Below are positions 35,012 through 42,940 of a stretch of DNA of 64,000 nt, in pieces (within the stretch, counting starts at the first letter, position 1; each line of letters starts with the position of its first letter). The position numbers were made by a program, and so were the translations under genes. The notes under the pieces are model-generated. The model was not told the origin of the DNA. It was given only the letters and a program-made list of their open reading frames with translations, and did not search any database. Location of the stretch: NCBI RefSeq assembly GCF_000158955.1, contig NZ_GG657757.1, positions 5,045,949 through 5,109,948 of the forward strand, in the 5' to 3' direction. Source of the stretch: Streptomyces viridochromogenes DSM 40736. Its GTDB lineage: Bacteria > Actinomycetota > Actinomycetes > Streptomycetales > Streptomycetaceae.

Positions 35012-35139
35012 GGCTGCCCCCAGAAGCTCGCCGACTGCCGTTGTCCGAGCCGGGCGAGTGGGGCGCGGACGGTTCTCGCCGCCAGCCCCAGGGGGGTGAT
35101 GACCAGGAAATACAGTATAAAAAGGGCGGGTTTGAGCAT
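35008..35139 (-). CDS. 43-aa single-pass membrane peptide linked to the carbamoyltransferase
   Basis: A 43-residue peptide below usual gene-calling size. ATG 35139 has CGAGGAG 9 nt upstream. The sequence starts with one hydrophobic segment, LKPALFILYFLVITPLGLAA, followed by the basic half RTVRAPLARLGQRQ and a tail SASFWGQP. Short peptides of the form YYLVxTPxGLxxR...SYW accompany NodU/SxtI-type carbamoyltransferases and SxtJ-like proteins in many clusters (recollection, not checked). Its stop overlaps the next start as GTGA, so it is translationally coupled to the oxygenase. Confidence 0.75.
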   Translation of the reverse strand: MLKPALFILYFLVITPLGLAARTVRAPLARLGQRQSASFWGQP

Positions 35140-35184
35140 GGTGTGGTGCTCCTCGGTGTCGTGCTGAAGAAAGGTGGGGCTCGC

Positions 35185-37017
35185 TCAGTCGAGCGGGATC
35201 TCGGTGCGCCAGTCGCCCTGCTCCCGCCAGGGCGGCTGCTCCGACTTGTCCAGCAGGAAGCCGCCGAGGGCGAGCAGGTCGATGTCGGTGCGCATGAAGC
35301 AGGTGTAGGCGTCCTGTGGGGAGTTGACGATCGGCTCGCCCCGCACGTTGAAGGACGTGTTCACCAGCACCGGGCAGCCCGTCTCCGCCCGGAAGGCGGT
35401 CAGCAGCCGGTGGAAGGGCGCGTTGCGGTGCGCGGACACCGTCTGGACCCGGGCCGAGGAGTCGACGTGGGTCACCGCCGGGATCGTCGACCGCGCGACC
35501 TTCAGCAGGTCGAGCCCGGTGGCGCCGGTGTCCCGCGCCTGAAGCCGCTGCCGGCCGGCGACCTGGCCGACCACGAGCATGTACGGGCTCTCCTGGCGCA
35601 GATCGAAGTAGTCCCGGGCGTCCTCGTCGAGCACGGCGGGCGCGAACGGGCGGAACGACTCCCGGAACTTGATCTTGAGGTTCATGGCGGACCGCATCCG
35701 CGGATCACGCGGATCGCCCAGGATCGACCGGGCCCCGAGGGCACGCGGGCCGAACTCCGCCCGGCCCTGGAACCAGCCGACGATCCGCCCCGACGCTAGC
35801 TCCTTGGCCACCCGGTCCGCCAGGGCGTCCGGATCCAGCCGGGTGTAGGGCACGCCCAGACCGTCGAGGTACGCGGCGATCTCCTCGTCGTCGTGGGCCG
35901 GACCGAGCAGCGAACCCGACATCGCGTCCTGCCCGCCGCCCAGATGGGCGCGGGGCGCCCCGCGCTCCCGCGCCACGTCGAGCGCGGCTCCGAGCGCGCC
36001 CCCGGCGTCCCCGGCGGCGGGCTGCACCCACACCTCGTCGAAGATCCCCTCCTCGATCAGCTTGCCGTTCGCCACGCAGTTCAGCGCCACACCGCCGGCC
36101 AGGCACAGCCGGCGCTCGCCGGTGCGCTCCCGGGCCGTGCGGGCCAGGGCGATCATGACCTCCTCGGTGACCTGCTGCACCGACGCCGCCAGGTCGAACT
36201 CCCGCTGGGTGAGCGGGCCTTCGGGCGTGCGCCGGGGGCCGCCGAAGAGCCGGTCGAAGGCGGGGCCCGTCATCCGCTGCCCGCGCAGGAACGCGAAGTA
36301 CCGCATGTTCAGCCGGAACGACCCGTCCGGCCTGACGTCGATCAGCTTCTCCCTGATCACGTCCGCGTACCGGGGCCGGCCGTAGGGCGCGAGCCCCATC
36401 AGCTTGTACTCGCCGGAGTCGACCTTGAAGCCGCAGTAGTACGTGAACGCCGAGTACAGCAGGCCCAGGGAGTGCGGGAAACGCAGCTCGGCCAGGTTCG
36501 TCAGGCTGCCGCCCCGCCCGTGCCACAGGCTGGTGGTGGCCCACTCGCCGACGCCGTCGACGCACAGCACGGCGGCCGACTCGTACGGGCTCGGCAGGAA
36601 CGCGGACGCGGCGTGCGAGCGGTGATGGCGCAGCACCCGCACCTCGGGCACCCGGCCGCGCCCCAGCCCGGCCAGCTCGTCGGCCACCACCCGGTCGGCG
36701 CGGCGCTTGCGGGCGAGCCAGACGGGCAGCCCGTCGGCGAACGAGGCGAAGCCGAACGGGGCGGCCCGCAGGTAACTGTCCAGCACCCGGCGGAACTTGA
36801 GCGCCGGGTCCTCGTAGTAGGCGATGGCGGCCACGTCCTCCAGGTCCACCCCGGCCTCGTCCAGGCAGTACTCGACGGCACGCGCGGGGAAGGACGGATC
36901 GTGGCGGCGGCGGCTGAACCGCTCCTCCTGTGCCGCCGCGACGGGGGTGCCGTCGGCGACCAGGGCGGCCGCGCTGTCGTGGTAGAAGGCGGATATGCCG
37001 AGCACCAGGTCAGGCAT
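35185..37017 (-). CDS. O-carbamoyltransferase, NodU/CmcH/TobZ family
   Basis: A 610-residue enzyme that makes carbamoyladenylate from carbamoyl phosphate and ATP and transfers the carbamoyl to a hydroxyl. The N-terminal Kae1-like domain has LGISAFYHDSAAAL, HHRSHAASAF, CVDGVGEWATTS, SGEYKLMGLAPYG and CLAGGVALNCVANG; the C-terminal YrdC-like domain has GRAEFGPRALGARSIL, FRESFRPFAPAVL and VNTSFNVRGEPIV. All family blocks are intact. It overlaps the end of the iron-enzyme gene by 8 nt and is followed by the small membrane peptide. It probably carbamoylates a hydroxyl made by one of the cluster's oxygenases. Confidence 0.95.
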   Translation of the reverse strand: MPDLVLGISAFYHDSAAALVADGTPVAAAQEERFSRRRHDPSFPARAVEYCLDEAGVDLEDVAAIAYYEDPALKFRRVLDSYLRAAPFGFASFADGLPVWLARKRRADRVVADELAGLGRGRVPEVRVLRHHRSHAASAFLPSPYESAAVLCVDGVGEWATTSLWHGRGGSLTNLAELRFPHSLGLLYSAFTYYCGFKVDSGEYKLMGLAPYGRPRYADVIREKLIDVRPDGSFRLNMRYFAFLRGQRMTGPAFDRLFGGPRRTPEGPLTQREFDLAASVQQVTEEVMIALARTARERTGERRLCLAGGVALNCVANGKLIEEGIFDEVWVQPAAGDAGGALGAALDVARERGAPRAHLGGGQDAMSGSLLGPAHDDEEIAAYLDGLGVPYTRLDPDALADRVAKELASGRIVGWFQGRAEFGPRALGARSILGDPRDPRMRSAMNLKIKFRESFRPFAPAVLDEDARDYFDLRQESPYMLVVGQVAGRQRLQARDTGATGLDLLKVARSTIPAVTHVDSSARVQTVSAHRNAPFHRLLTAFRAETGCPVLVNTSFNVRGEPIVNSPQDAYTCFMRTDIDLLALGGFLLDKSEQPPWREQGDWRTEIPLD

Positions 37018-39370
37018 GAACGGTTCTCCTCAAACGGCGGACCAGACGGCGGGCCGGGGACATGGTCGGGCCGGGGTCGAGGGACAGCGAACGGAAGCCG
37101 GCGCGGACCCGGGCCCAGGCGGCCTCACGGGCCCCGGAGCCGCCGCCCGGCAGCGCGGCGAGATGGCTGTCGACGGCGTCGCAGGCCCAGGCGGCGTGTC
37201 CGCCGGCGACGTTGTCGATGGTGTTGTGGATGTCCACGAAGCGGGTGCTGAAGCCGTGCCGGCGCAGGGCCAGCCGGGCCCGGCGGTAGGAGCCGCCGAC
37301 GCCGGACAGCTCCATGGCGAGGTTCAGGCCGAGGATCTCGGGCTGGAGGGTGCGCGGGAAGCGGCCCACGGCCAGCCAGAAGACGGGCAGCGCGAACGAC
37401 TCCTCCGCGAAGCGCGGCCAGCCCGCGAACTCGGCGGAGCCGCCGGGCGGCGGTTCGACGCCCATCTCGGCCAGCAACTCCCGGTAGATCCTCGGGTGGT
37501 TGAGGTCCGGGTCGCCATTGCCGAGCTCGTCCCAGTACGTCTCGAAGAGCGCGCACCCGGGCTGGGCGGCGGCGAGCGCGTAGTCGGTGAAACCGTGCAG
37601 CCACGCGCCGTCGATCATGGTCAGCGGGGCGAGCTGGAGCGTCGACTCCACCAGCACCTCACGGGACGGCAGCGGCGCGTCCTGGCCGGCGGTGAACTCC
37701 TCGGCGTGCCGCTCGTGCTGCTCCGACAGCCAGGACCGCAGCCCTCCGGCGGGCCAGCCGTCCGGCAGCCGGTAGGCGCCCTGGTCCACGCTGCGGCGAG
37801 CCCGGTCGAGCCAGTCCCGCGCGTAACCGGCGGCCCAGTCGCACAGCGCCGGGGTGTCCGTCCGGCTCTGCAACATCCGGTACGCCTCCCGCAGCCCCTC
37901 CGGCTCCCGCCCCCACTCGTCCCCGTCCGAACGCCAGGCGGGCAGGACGTCCGAGCGCGCCGACTTCCGCGACGCCGGGTCGTCCGCCGCTCGGCCGGGC
38001 CCTACGGCGCCCGGGGCGAACTCCCGGCATGCGGGGCGGGTGTTGGCGTGTGGGGCGGGCTGTGGTGTGTGCACGGTCGGCTCTCGGAGCGCCGGGCGGG
38101 CGCCCGCGTGTCGGCCCGACTCCGGTGTTCGCCCGGTGTGATGGGAGGCCGCGCCGGGGGGCGTGGAGCGGGCGGGACTCTGCGGGCGGTCCCCCCGGCG
38201 GCGCGCCGGTGCCGGGGCCTCGTGGCCGGTGGTGTCGGTGGTGTCGGCGGTGTCGGCGGTGTCGGTGGGCAGTGAGTCGATCCAGTGTCGGAGGACCGTC
38301 AGCTCCTCGGGTGTGAACACCCGGAACATCGCACCGCGTTCGCCGACGAGCCCGTTGACCAGCGGGCTCGCCTCCGCACGGCCGGGCCGTACGAGCCGGC
38401 TGCGGGCCAGGGCGCCGACCAGCGGCCACGGGTCGCTGCGGCACTCCGCCAGCCAGTCGGCGAGCGGCCGCCCCTCCAACCGGAAGTCATGGTGGTACAC
38501 GGCGGCTTCCCGCGCCCGCTCCCGCAGCAGCTCGGCCACACCGTGGGCGGGGTCCCGGGCCGCTTCGAGCCGGAGGTACAGGCCGTCGGCCCACCGGCGC
38601 AGGGCGGCGAAGGCCCAGCGGAATCCGGCCCGGGCCTCCGGCGAACGGTCCGGGTCCGGGCACCTCCCGTCGGTCCCGGCCCGCGCCGAGGACAGGTCGA
38701 TCCGCTCCCACCGCGCGTCCGGCCAGGCCTCGCGGAGCAGGGCGAGCGGCGGGAGCAGGCCGGTCGCCCGCAGGCACGCGTCGGCGCCGAGCAGCTCGTC
38801 GCGGAACCGCTCCGGTGCGCGGCTCATGGTGAGCAGCCGGGCGGGCAGGCCGAACGCGTCGTCGTCGATCCGCCGGTCATGGGCGAGGGTGGGCGCGGAG
38901 GAGGCGTACTCGGCGAGCTCCAGATCCCGCAGCAGGGCCAGAAAGGCACTGCCACGGCTCGCGCCCGGCCGGCCCACGCCCACGTCCTGCGCGTAACGGG
39001 CCAGCACCCGCAGCGACTCGGGATCCTCCGCGCCACCCGGCGAGCTCAGCCCTTGCAGCCACGCCCCGGACACCAGGGCCAACGGCGCGCAGTCGAGCGC
39101 GACCCGCCGCACGAGGGCGTCCCGGGACCCGTCGGAGTCGCACGTGCCGTACAGCTCCCGGAACCGCCGGGCGGCGTCCCGCGACCAGGCGGCGACGGAG
39201 GAGCGGAGCGCCTGCGGCTCCTCGCCCGCCCGGTCGCCCGCCGACCCGCCCCCCGCGTCGCCCCCCGTCCCGATCTCCGTACGGATCGCGGCGAGCAAGC
39301 GCGTACCCGGTGGCCCGCACTCGGGGTCCGCCGCCGTCGCGTAGACGGTGCGGGACGCTGCTGTGTTCAC
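37010..39370 (-). CDS. Two-lobed haem-oxygenase-fold iron-containing redox enzyme
   Basis: A 786-residue protein with two related helical lobes. Lobe 1 (about 50-365) contains DCAPLALVSGAWLQGLS and ends FRVFTPEELTVLRHWIDSL. Lobe 2 (about 470-786) contains the matching QLAPLTMIDGAWLHGFT, then NHPRIYRELLAEMG, EILGLNLAMELSGVGGSYRR and FVDIHNTIDNVAGGHAAWA near 712-728, with H-x3-D-x5-H spacing typical of haem-oxygenase-like diiron oxidases (HDO). The equivalent stretch of lobe 1 lacks these ligands. The linker (366-460) is Pro/Thr/Arg-rich and begins with a TDTADTADTTDTT repeat. GTG 39370 has GGGAGGGGAAG upstream. HDOs perform N-oxygenation, C-C cleavage and desaturation; the reaction here is unknown. 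Confidence 0.82.
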   Translation of the reverse strand: MNTAASRTVYATAADPECGPPGTRLLAAIRTEIGTGGDAGGGSAGDRAGEEPQALRSSVAAWSRDAARRFRELYGTCDSDGSRDALVRRVALDCAPLALVSGAWLQGLSSPGGAEDPESLRVLARYAQDVGVGRPGASRGSAFLALLRDLELAEYASSAPTLAHDRRIDDDAFGLPARLLTMSRAPERFRDELLGADACLRATGLLPPLALLREAWPDARWERIDLSSARAGTDGRCPDPDRSPEARAGFRWAFAALRRWADGLYLRLEAARDPAHGVAELLRERAREAAVYHHDFRLEGRPLADWLAECRSDPWPLVGALARSRLVRPGRAEASPLVNGLVGERGAMFRVFTPEELTVLRHWIDSLPTDTADTADTTDTTGHEAPAPARRRGDRPQSPARSTPPGAASHHTGRTPESGRHAGARPALREPTVHTPQPAPHANTRPACREFAPGAVGPGRAADDPASRKSARSDVLPAWRSDGDEWGREPEGLREAYRMLQSRTDTPALCDWAAGYARDWLDRARRSVDQGAYRLPDGWPAGGLRSWLSEQHERHAEEFTAGQDAPLPSREVLVESTLQLAPLTMIDGAWLHGFTDYALAAAQPGCALFETYWDELGNGDPDLNHPRIYRELLAEMGVEPPPGGSAEFAGWPRFAEESFALPVFWLAVGRFPRTLQPEILGLNLAMELSGVGGSYRRARLALRRHGFSTRFVDIHNTIDNVAGGHAAWACDAVDSHLAALPGGGSGAREAAWARVRAGFRSLSLDPGPTMSPARRLVRRLRRTVHA
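38228..38272. repeat. 9-bp in-frame microrepeat in the iron-enzyme linker
   Basis: GGTGTCGGY/GGTGTCGGCG-type 9-bp units repeat about five times and encode Thr-Asp-Thr/Ala units on the minus strand at the start of the inter-lobe linker. Confidence 0.75.
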
Positions 39371-39432
39371 GGTCTTCCCCTCCCGGTACTCCCGGTACTC
39401 CCAGTGCTCCCAGCGCTTCGACGTGCGGCGGA

Positions 39433-39534
39433 TCAGAACATGGGATAGATCGAGGCGTCCGGCTGCTTGCTCTTGCGGGAGCGGAACAGGCGGGTGGCGA
39501 TGAGGCGGGCGAGGGCGCTGCGCAGGGCGGCCAT
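39433..39534 (-). CDS. 33-aa basic peptide between SDR and iron enzyme
   Basis: ATG 39534 has CGGAGAA 6-8 nt upstream, and the 33-codon frame has normal G/C third positions. The product is amphipathic and basic in its first two thirds (LRSALARLIATRLFRSRKSKQ) and ends with PDASIYPMF. The gene lies in operon position between SDR and the iron enzyme (62 nt before the latter). No family recognised. It is either a small structural or regulatory peptide or a precursor whose C-terminal residues are modified by the adjacent iron enzyme (speculative). Confidence 0.6.
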   Translation of the reverse strand: MAALRSALARLIATRLFRSRKSKQPDASIYPMF

Positions 39535-39583
39535 ACCGGGTTCTCCGTTTTCTGTGAGCGATTTTCTGCGAGTGGGGCGACGG

Positions 39584-39623
39584 ATCAGCTCTGGAACAGC
39601 GGACTCAGCTCTGGAACAGCGGA
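39584..39623. repeat. 20-bp tandem duplication of the SDR 3' end
   Basis: TCAGCTCTGGAACAGCGGAC occurs at 39585-39604 and 39605-39624; each copy encodes ...PLFQS followed by a TGA on the minus strand, so the last codons and stop of the SDR are duplicated. Confidence 0.85.
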
Positions 39624-40354
39624 CCGCGGTGCGTCTTGTGCTGGGCGGCCTGGGCGAGCGGCCGGACGACGAGCTGGTCGACGTTCACGTGCTGCGGCAG
39701 GGCGACGGCGAAGGACACGCACTCGGCGACGTCCTCGGCCCGCAGCGGCCGGTCGACCCCGGCGTAGACGGCCGACGCCCGCTCCCGGTCGCCGTGGAAA
39801 CGGTTCAGCGCGAACTCCTCGGTGTGCACCATCCCGGGCGCGACCTCCACCACCCGCACCGGCTCCCCGCACAGTTCGAGCCGCAGCGTCTCCCCGAGCG
39901 CGTACTGGGCGTGCTTCGCCGCGCTGTACCCGCCGCCGCTCTCATAGGTGCAGTGCGCCGCGGTCGAGGTGATGTTCACGACCGTGCCGCCCCCGTCCTG
40001 CCTGAGCAGCGGCAGCAGCGCCTGCGTGAGGTGCAGCGTGCCCAGCACGTTGACGGAGTACATCTGCTGCCAGTGCGCCGGCGAGCCCTCGGCCACGGTG
40101 TCCGCGCCGAGCGCCCCGCCGGCGTTGTTCACCAGCACGTCGCAGGCGTCGAGCGTGTCCGCGAAGGCGCGCACGGCCTCGGCGTCGGTGACGTCCAGGA
40201 CGACGGCCCGGCCGCCCGTCTCTGCGGCCACCCGGTCGAGCAGCTCGCCGCGCCGGGCCACCAGCACGACGTCGTACCCCTCCTTGGCCAGCCGCCGCGC
40301 CACGGCGGCCCCGATCCCACTGCTCGCTCCTGTCACCACGGCGGTCGTCGTCAT
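39605..40354 (-). CDS. Short-chain dehydrogenase/reductase of the large cluster
   Basis: A 249-residue SDR: TGASSGIGAAVARRL, NNAGGALGADT, Ser in VVNITSTAAH, and active-site YSAAK. ATG 40354 is preceded by CGAGGAAGG. It is a close paralogue of the SDR at 13433-14209 (same motif order and similar C-terminal HVNVDQLVVRPLAQAAQHKTHR), suggesting recruitment of a copy into the cluster. It is the first gene of the long minus operon that continues with the 33-aa peptide, iron enzyme and carbamoyltransferase. It probably oxidises or reduces a hydroxylated intermediate. Confidence 0.92.
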   Translation of the reverse strand: MTTTAVVTGASSGIGAAVARRLAKEGYDVVLVARRGELLDRVAAETGGRAVVLDVTDAEAVRAFADTLDACDVLVNNAGGALGADTVAEGSPAHWQQMYSVNVLGTLHLTQALLPLLRQDGGGTVVNITSTAAHCTYESGGGYSAAKHAQYALGETLRLELCGEPVRVVEVAPGMVHTEEFALNRFHGDRERASAVYAGVDRPLRAEDVAECVSFAVALPQHVNVDQLVVRPLAQAAQHKTHRGPLFQS

Positions 40355-40602
40355 ACCGGCCTTCCTCGAAGTCGTCGTTCGCACGGGGTCCAACGGGGTC
40401 CGTACGGGGCCTGGACCCACGACGACTGTGCGGGCGCCGCCCGGCGCCCGGAAGGGTCAAAGGCGTGCAGTGCAGGGTTGTGCAGCGCGGCCCGGGGTCC
40501 TTCATGCCTGTGCGGCCGCGTATTTGTGAGGGTTCCGCGGCGCTCCCGACGCCGGAAGAGTCACCGGTGAACCGCACAGGACCGGAGCACCGGGAGGACG
40601 GC
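40355..40602. promoter_or_regulatory. Divergent promoter region between the two main operons
   Basis: A 248-nt gap separates the minus-strand SDR operon from the plus-strand SGNH operon. It contains three close TGCAG direct repeats (40467, 40471, 40481) and no gene. I cannot place promoter hexamers with confidence. Confidence 0.45.
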
Positions 40603-41616
40603 ATGACGGAGCAGAGGGTGACGCTCACCCCGCAGATGCTGCAGTACGACGACTTCGACGACCGGGGCCGCACCCGCTGGCTCCCGTACCTGATGTACTT
40701 CCACCGCGCCCAGTACCGCTCGGACGCGGTCAACACCGACGCACTGGGCTTCCGCTACTCCCACGGCCCCGACGGACAGCGCGCGTCCGTGGCCGAGCTG
40801 CCCGAGACGCCCGTCCGGCTGTTCGCCGGCAGCTCCACGGCGTTCGGCATCGGCGCCACCGGCGACGCGGCGACCCTGCCGTCCCGCCTGTGGAGCACCC
40901 ACGCCCCCGCCGCGCCCTGGCTGAACTTCGCGGGCCGCAGCTACAACTCCGCCCAGGAGTTCCTGCTGTTCTCCCTGTACCGCCACCTGCTGCCGCAGGT
41001 CAGCGACATCGTCGTGTTCTCCGGCCTGAACAACCTCGCCCTGGCCCGGCTGCCCGAGGAGCAGCGCGGCGACCACGGTGGGTTCTTCAACTGCGGTGAG
41101 TACTACGAGCAGATGGAGGGACTGAGGCGCAACCACCGCGGCCGCGGCTCCCTGTTCGGCCGGCCGGAGAAGCCGGCACCGCGGGCCGAGGAGCCGGTGC
41201 GGCCGCTGGAGGAGCGCATCGACTCCGCCGTCGACCTCACCGCCCGGCACCTGGAGAACTGGCAGGCCCTCGCACAGGGCACCGGCGCCCGCATCACCTT
41301 CGTCCTGCAACCGCTCGCCGGCTGGGTCCGCGAGGAGCCGGCCCCCGAGGAGAAGCTCCTCTTCGACGAGCTCGACCGGCGGTCCAACTTCTGGGAGCTG
41401 TACGGCGACATCGCCACCATGGAGCCCGCCCGCCGCTACGCCTACGAGCTCCAGCTCGCCTGCAACAAGGTCGGCGTCGACTTCCTCGACCTCAACCCGC
41501 TGCTCGCCGAGGCCGCCGGGCCGCGCGACTGGCTGTTCGTCGACCGCGCCCACTTCACGGACCTGGGCCACGACCTCACGGCCCGGCTGCTCGCCGAGGA
41601 ACTGCGCCTGTCCTGA
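40603..41616 (+). CDS. SGNH/GDSL-like hydrolase-fold protein
   Basis: A 337-residue protein starting at ATG 40603 with CGGGAGGACGGC in front. It opens QYDDFDDRGRTRWLPYLMYFHRAQYRSDAVNTDALGFRYS. SGNH-like blocks follow: FAGSSTAFGIGATG (nucleophile Ser), WLNFAGRSYNSAQEFLLF (Asn), DIVVFSGLNNL (block III) and the catalytic Asp/His pair FVDRAHFTDLGHD near the C-terminus. I recall relatives annotated 'inducer of phenazine A', but did not check. It may be an esterase or acyltransferase tailoring the product, or have no catalytic role. It is the first gene of the plus operon with two ATP-grasps, MFS and panD. Confidence 0.75.
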   Translation: MTEQRVTLTPQMLQYDDFDDRGRTRWLPYLMYFHRAQYRSDAVNTDALGFRYSHGPDGQRASVAELPETPVRLFAGSSTAFGIGATGDAATLPSRLWSTHAPAAPWLNFAGRSYNSAQEFLLFSLYRHLLPQVSDIVVFSGLNNLALARLPEEQRGDHGGFFNCGEYYEQMEGLRRNHRGRGSLFGRPEKPAPRAEEPVRPLEERIDSAVDLTARHLENWQALAQGTGARITFVLQPLAGWVREEPAPEEKLLFDELDRRSNFWELYGDIATMEPARRYAYELQLACNKVGVDFLDLNPLLAEAAGPRDWLFVDRAHFTDLGHDLTARLLAEELRLS

Positions 41617-41665
41617 CCGTCGAGGTCATCCGCAGCCCGTCCGCCCCACGACAGCGAGGAACCTC

Positions 41666-42940
41666 ATGACACTCCCGTACCGCGTCGCCATGGTCGGCGG
41701 CCGCCCCGCACCGATCGCCGGCGCCCGCGAACTGGGCATCGACGTCGTGCTCGTCCACGAGGAGGGCAGCTACGACCCCGGGATCCTCCGGCACTGCGAA
41801 CGCGTCGTGCACGCCCCCGTCAACGACGGCCCCGCGATCCTCGACGTCCTGCGGCCCCTGCACGAGGAGCGCCCCTTCGACCGCGTGCTCACCACCTCCG
41901 AGCCGGCCGGTGTCGCCGTCGGCCATGTGGTGACCGCCCTCGGCCTGCCCGGGGTCGGCGAGGAGACCGCCCGCGTCCTGAAGGACAAGCGGCTCACCCG
42001 TGAGCGGCTCGCCGAGCACGGCCTGAGCCCGGTCCGGCACCGGCTGCTGCACAGCCCGCAGGACGCGGCCGACTTCTTCACCGGCCTCGGCACCGGCCGG
42101 GCCGTCGTCAAACCGGTCGACGGCGCCGCCAGCCGGAACATCCTGCTGGTCTCCAGCGCCCACGAGGCGTCTCTCGCCTACAAGACCATCGAGCAGGCCG
42201 GGGGTTCGGCCGCGCTGGGCGAGGAGTACCTGGAGGGCCCGGTCGTCGCCGCCGACACCTTCTCCCTCGGCGGGCGGCACGTCGTGCTCGGGTTCTCCGA
42301 GTACCGGATCAACGAACGGTTCGTGGAATGGGAGGTCAGCGCGCCCAGCCGGATCGCCGCCCCGCACGAGGCCGAACTGCGCGAGCTCACCGAACGGCTG
42401 CTGGACGCCGTGGGCCTGACCGAGGGCCCCTCCTACAGCGAGTTCGTGCTCACCGCCGACGGTCCGCGCGTCCTGGAGTCCCACGCCCGCCTCGGCGGCT
42501 GCGGCGCCCCCGAACTGGCCCGGCGCGCCTTCGGCCTGGACCCGGCCCGCATGCTGCTGACCGTGCCGCTCGGCATCGACCCGCTGCCCGAGGCCTCCCC
42601 GGCGCCCGTGGGCGGCGCCGCCCTGCGCTACCTCACACCACGCCCCGGCACCGTCACCTCGGTCGCCGTCGCCCCGGGTCTGCCGGCCGAGGTCAGGCGG
42701 GTCCCCGAGGGGGTCACCAACGACCTCTACCTGCCGTTCTTCGACGAGCTCAAGCGGCACGAGACCGGCGCCGCGATCGCCCTCAACCCCGGTGAACAGG
42801 TCCCCGAGCTGCTCACCCTCGCCCACGCCAGCGCCGGGTACGTCATCTCCTCCGGCCGTGACGCCGACGAAGCGGTGGACCGCTGCGCCCGGGTCGCCGA
42901 GGGCATCCGCATCGAGACCGACGGAGTCACCGCGCCATGA
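41666..42940 (+). CDS. ATP-grasp ligase, group 3b (paralogue of the gene at 32728)
   Basis: A 424-residue ligase nearly collinear with the one at 32728-34005: VAMVGGRPAPIAGARELGIDVVLVHEEGSYDP, FDRVLTTSEPAG, LKDKRLTRERLAEHGLSPVR, lysine block GRAVVKPVDGAASRNILLV, GEEYLEGPVVAADTFSLGG and metal segment YSEFVLTADGPRVLESHARLGGCG. ATG 41666 has CGAGGAAC upstream. Its stop overlaps the next ligase start as ATGA, implying paired action. Its substrates may resemble those of its paralogue. Confidence 0.93.
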   Translation: MTLPYRVAMVGGRPAPIAGARELGIDVVLVHEEGSYDPGILRHCERVVHAPVNDGPAILDVLRPLHEERPFDRVLTTSEPAGVAVGHVVTALGLPGVGEETARVLKDKRLTRERLAEHGLSPVRHRLLHSPQDAADFFTGLGTGRAVVKPVDGAASRNILLVSSAHEASLAYKTIEQAGGSAALGEEYLEGPVVAADTFSLGGRHVVLGFSEYRINERFVEWEVSAPSRIAAPHEAELRELTERLLDAVGLTEGPSYSEFVLTADGPRVLESHARLGGCGAPELARRAFGLDPARMLLTVPLGIDPLPEASPAPVGGAALRYLTPRPGTVTSVAVAPGLPAEVRRVPEGVTNDLYLPFFDELKRHETGAAIALNPGEQVPELLTLAHASAGYVISSGRDADEAVDRCARVAEGIRIETDGVTAP

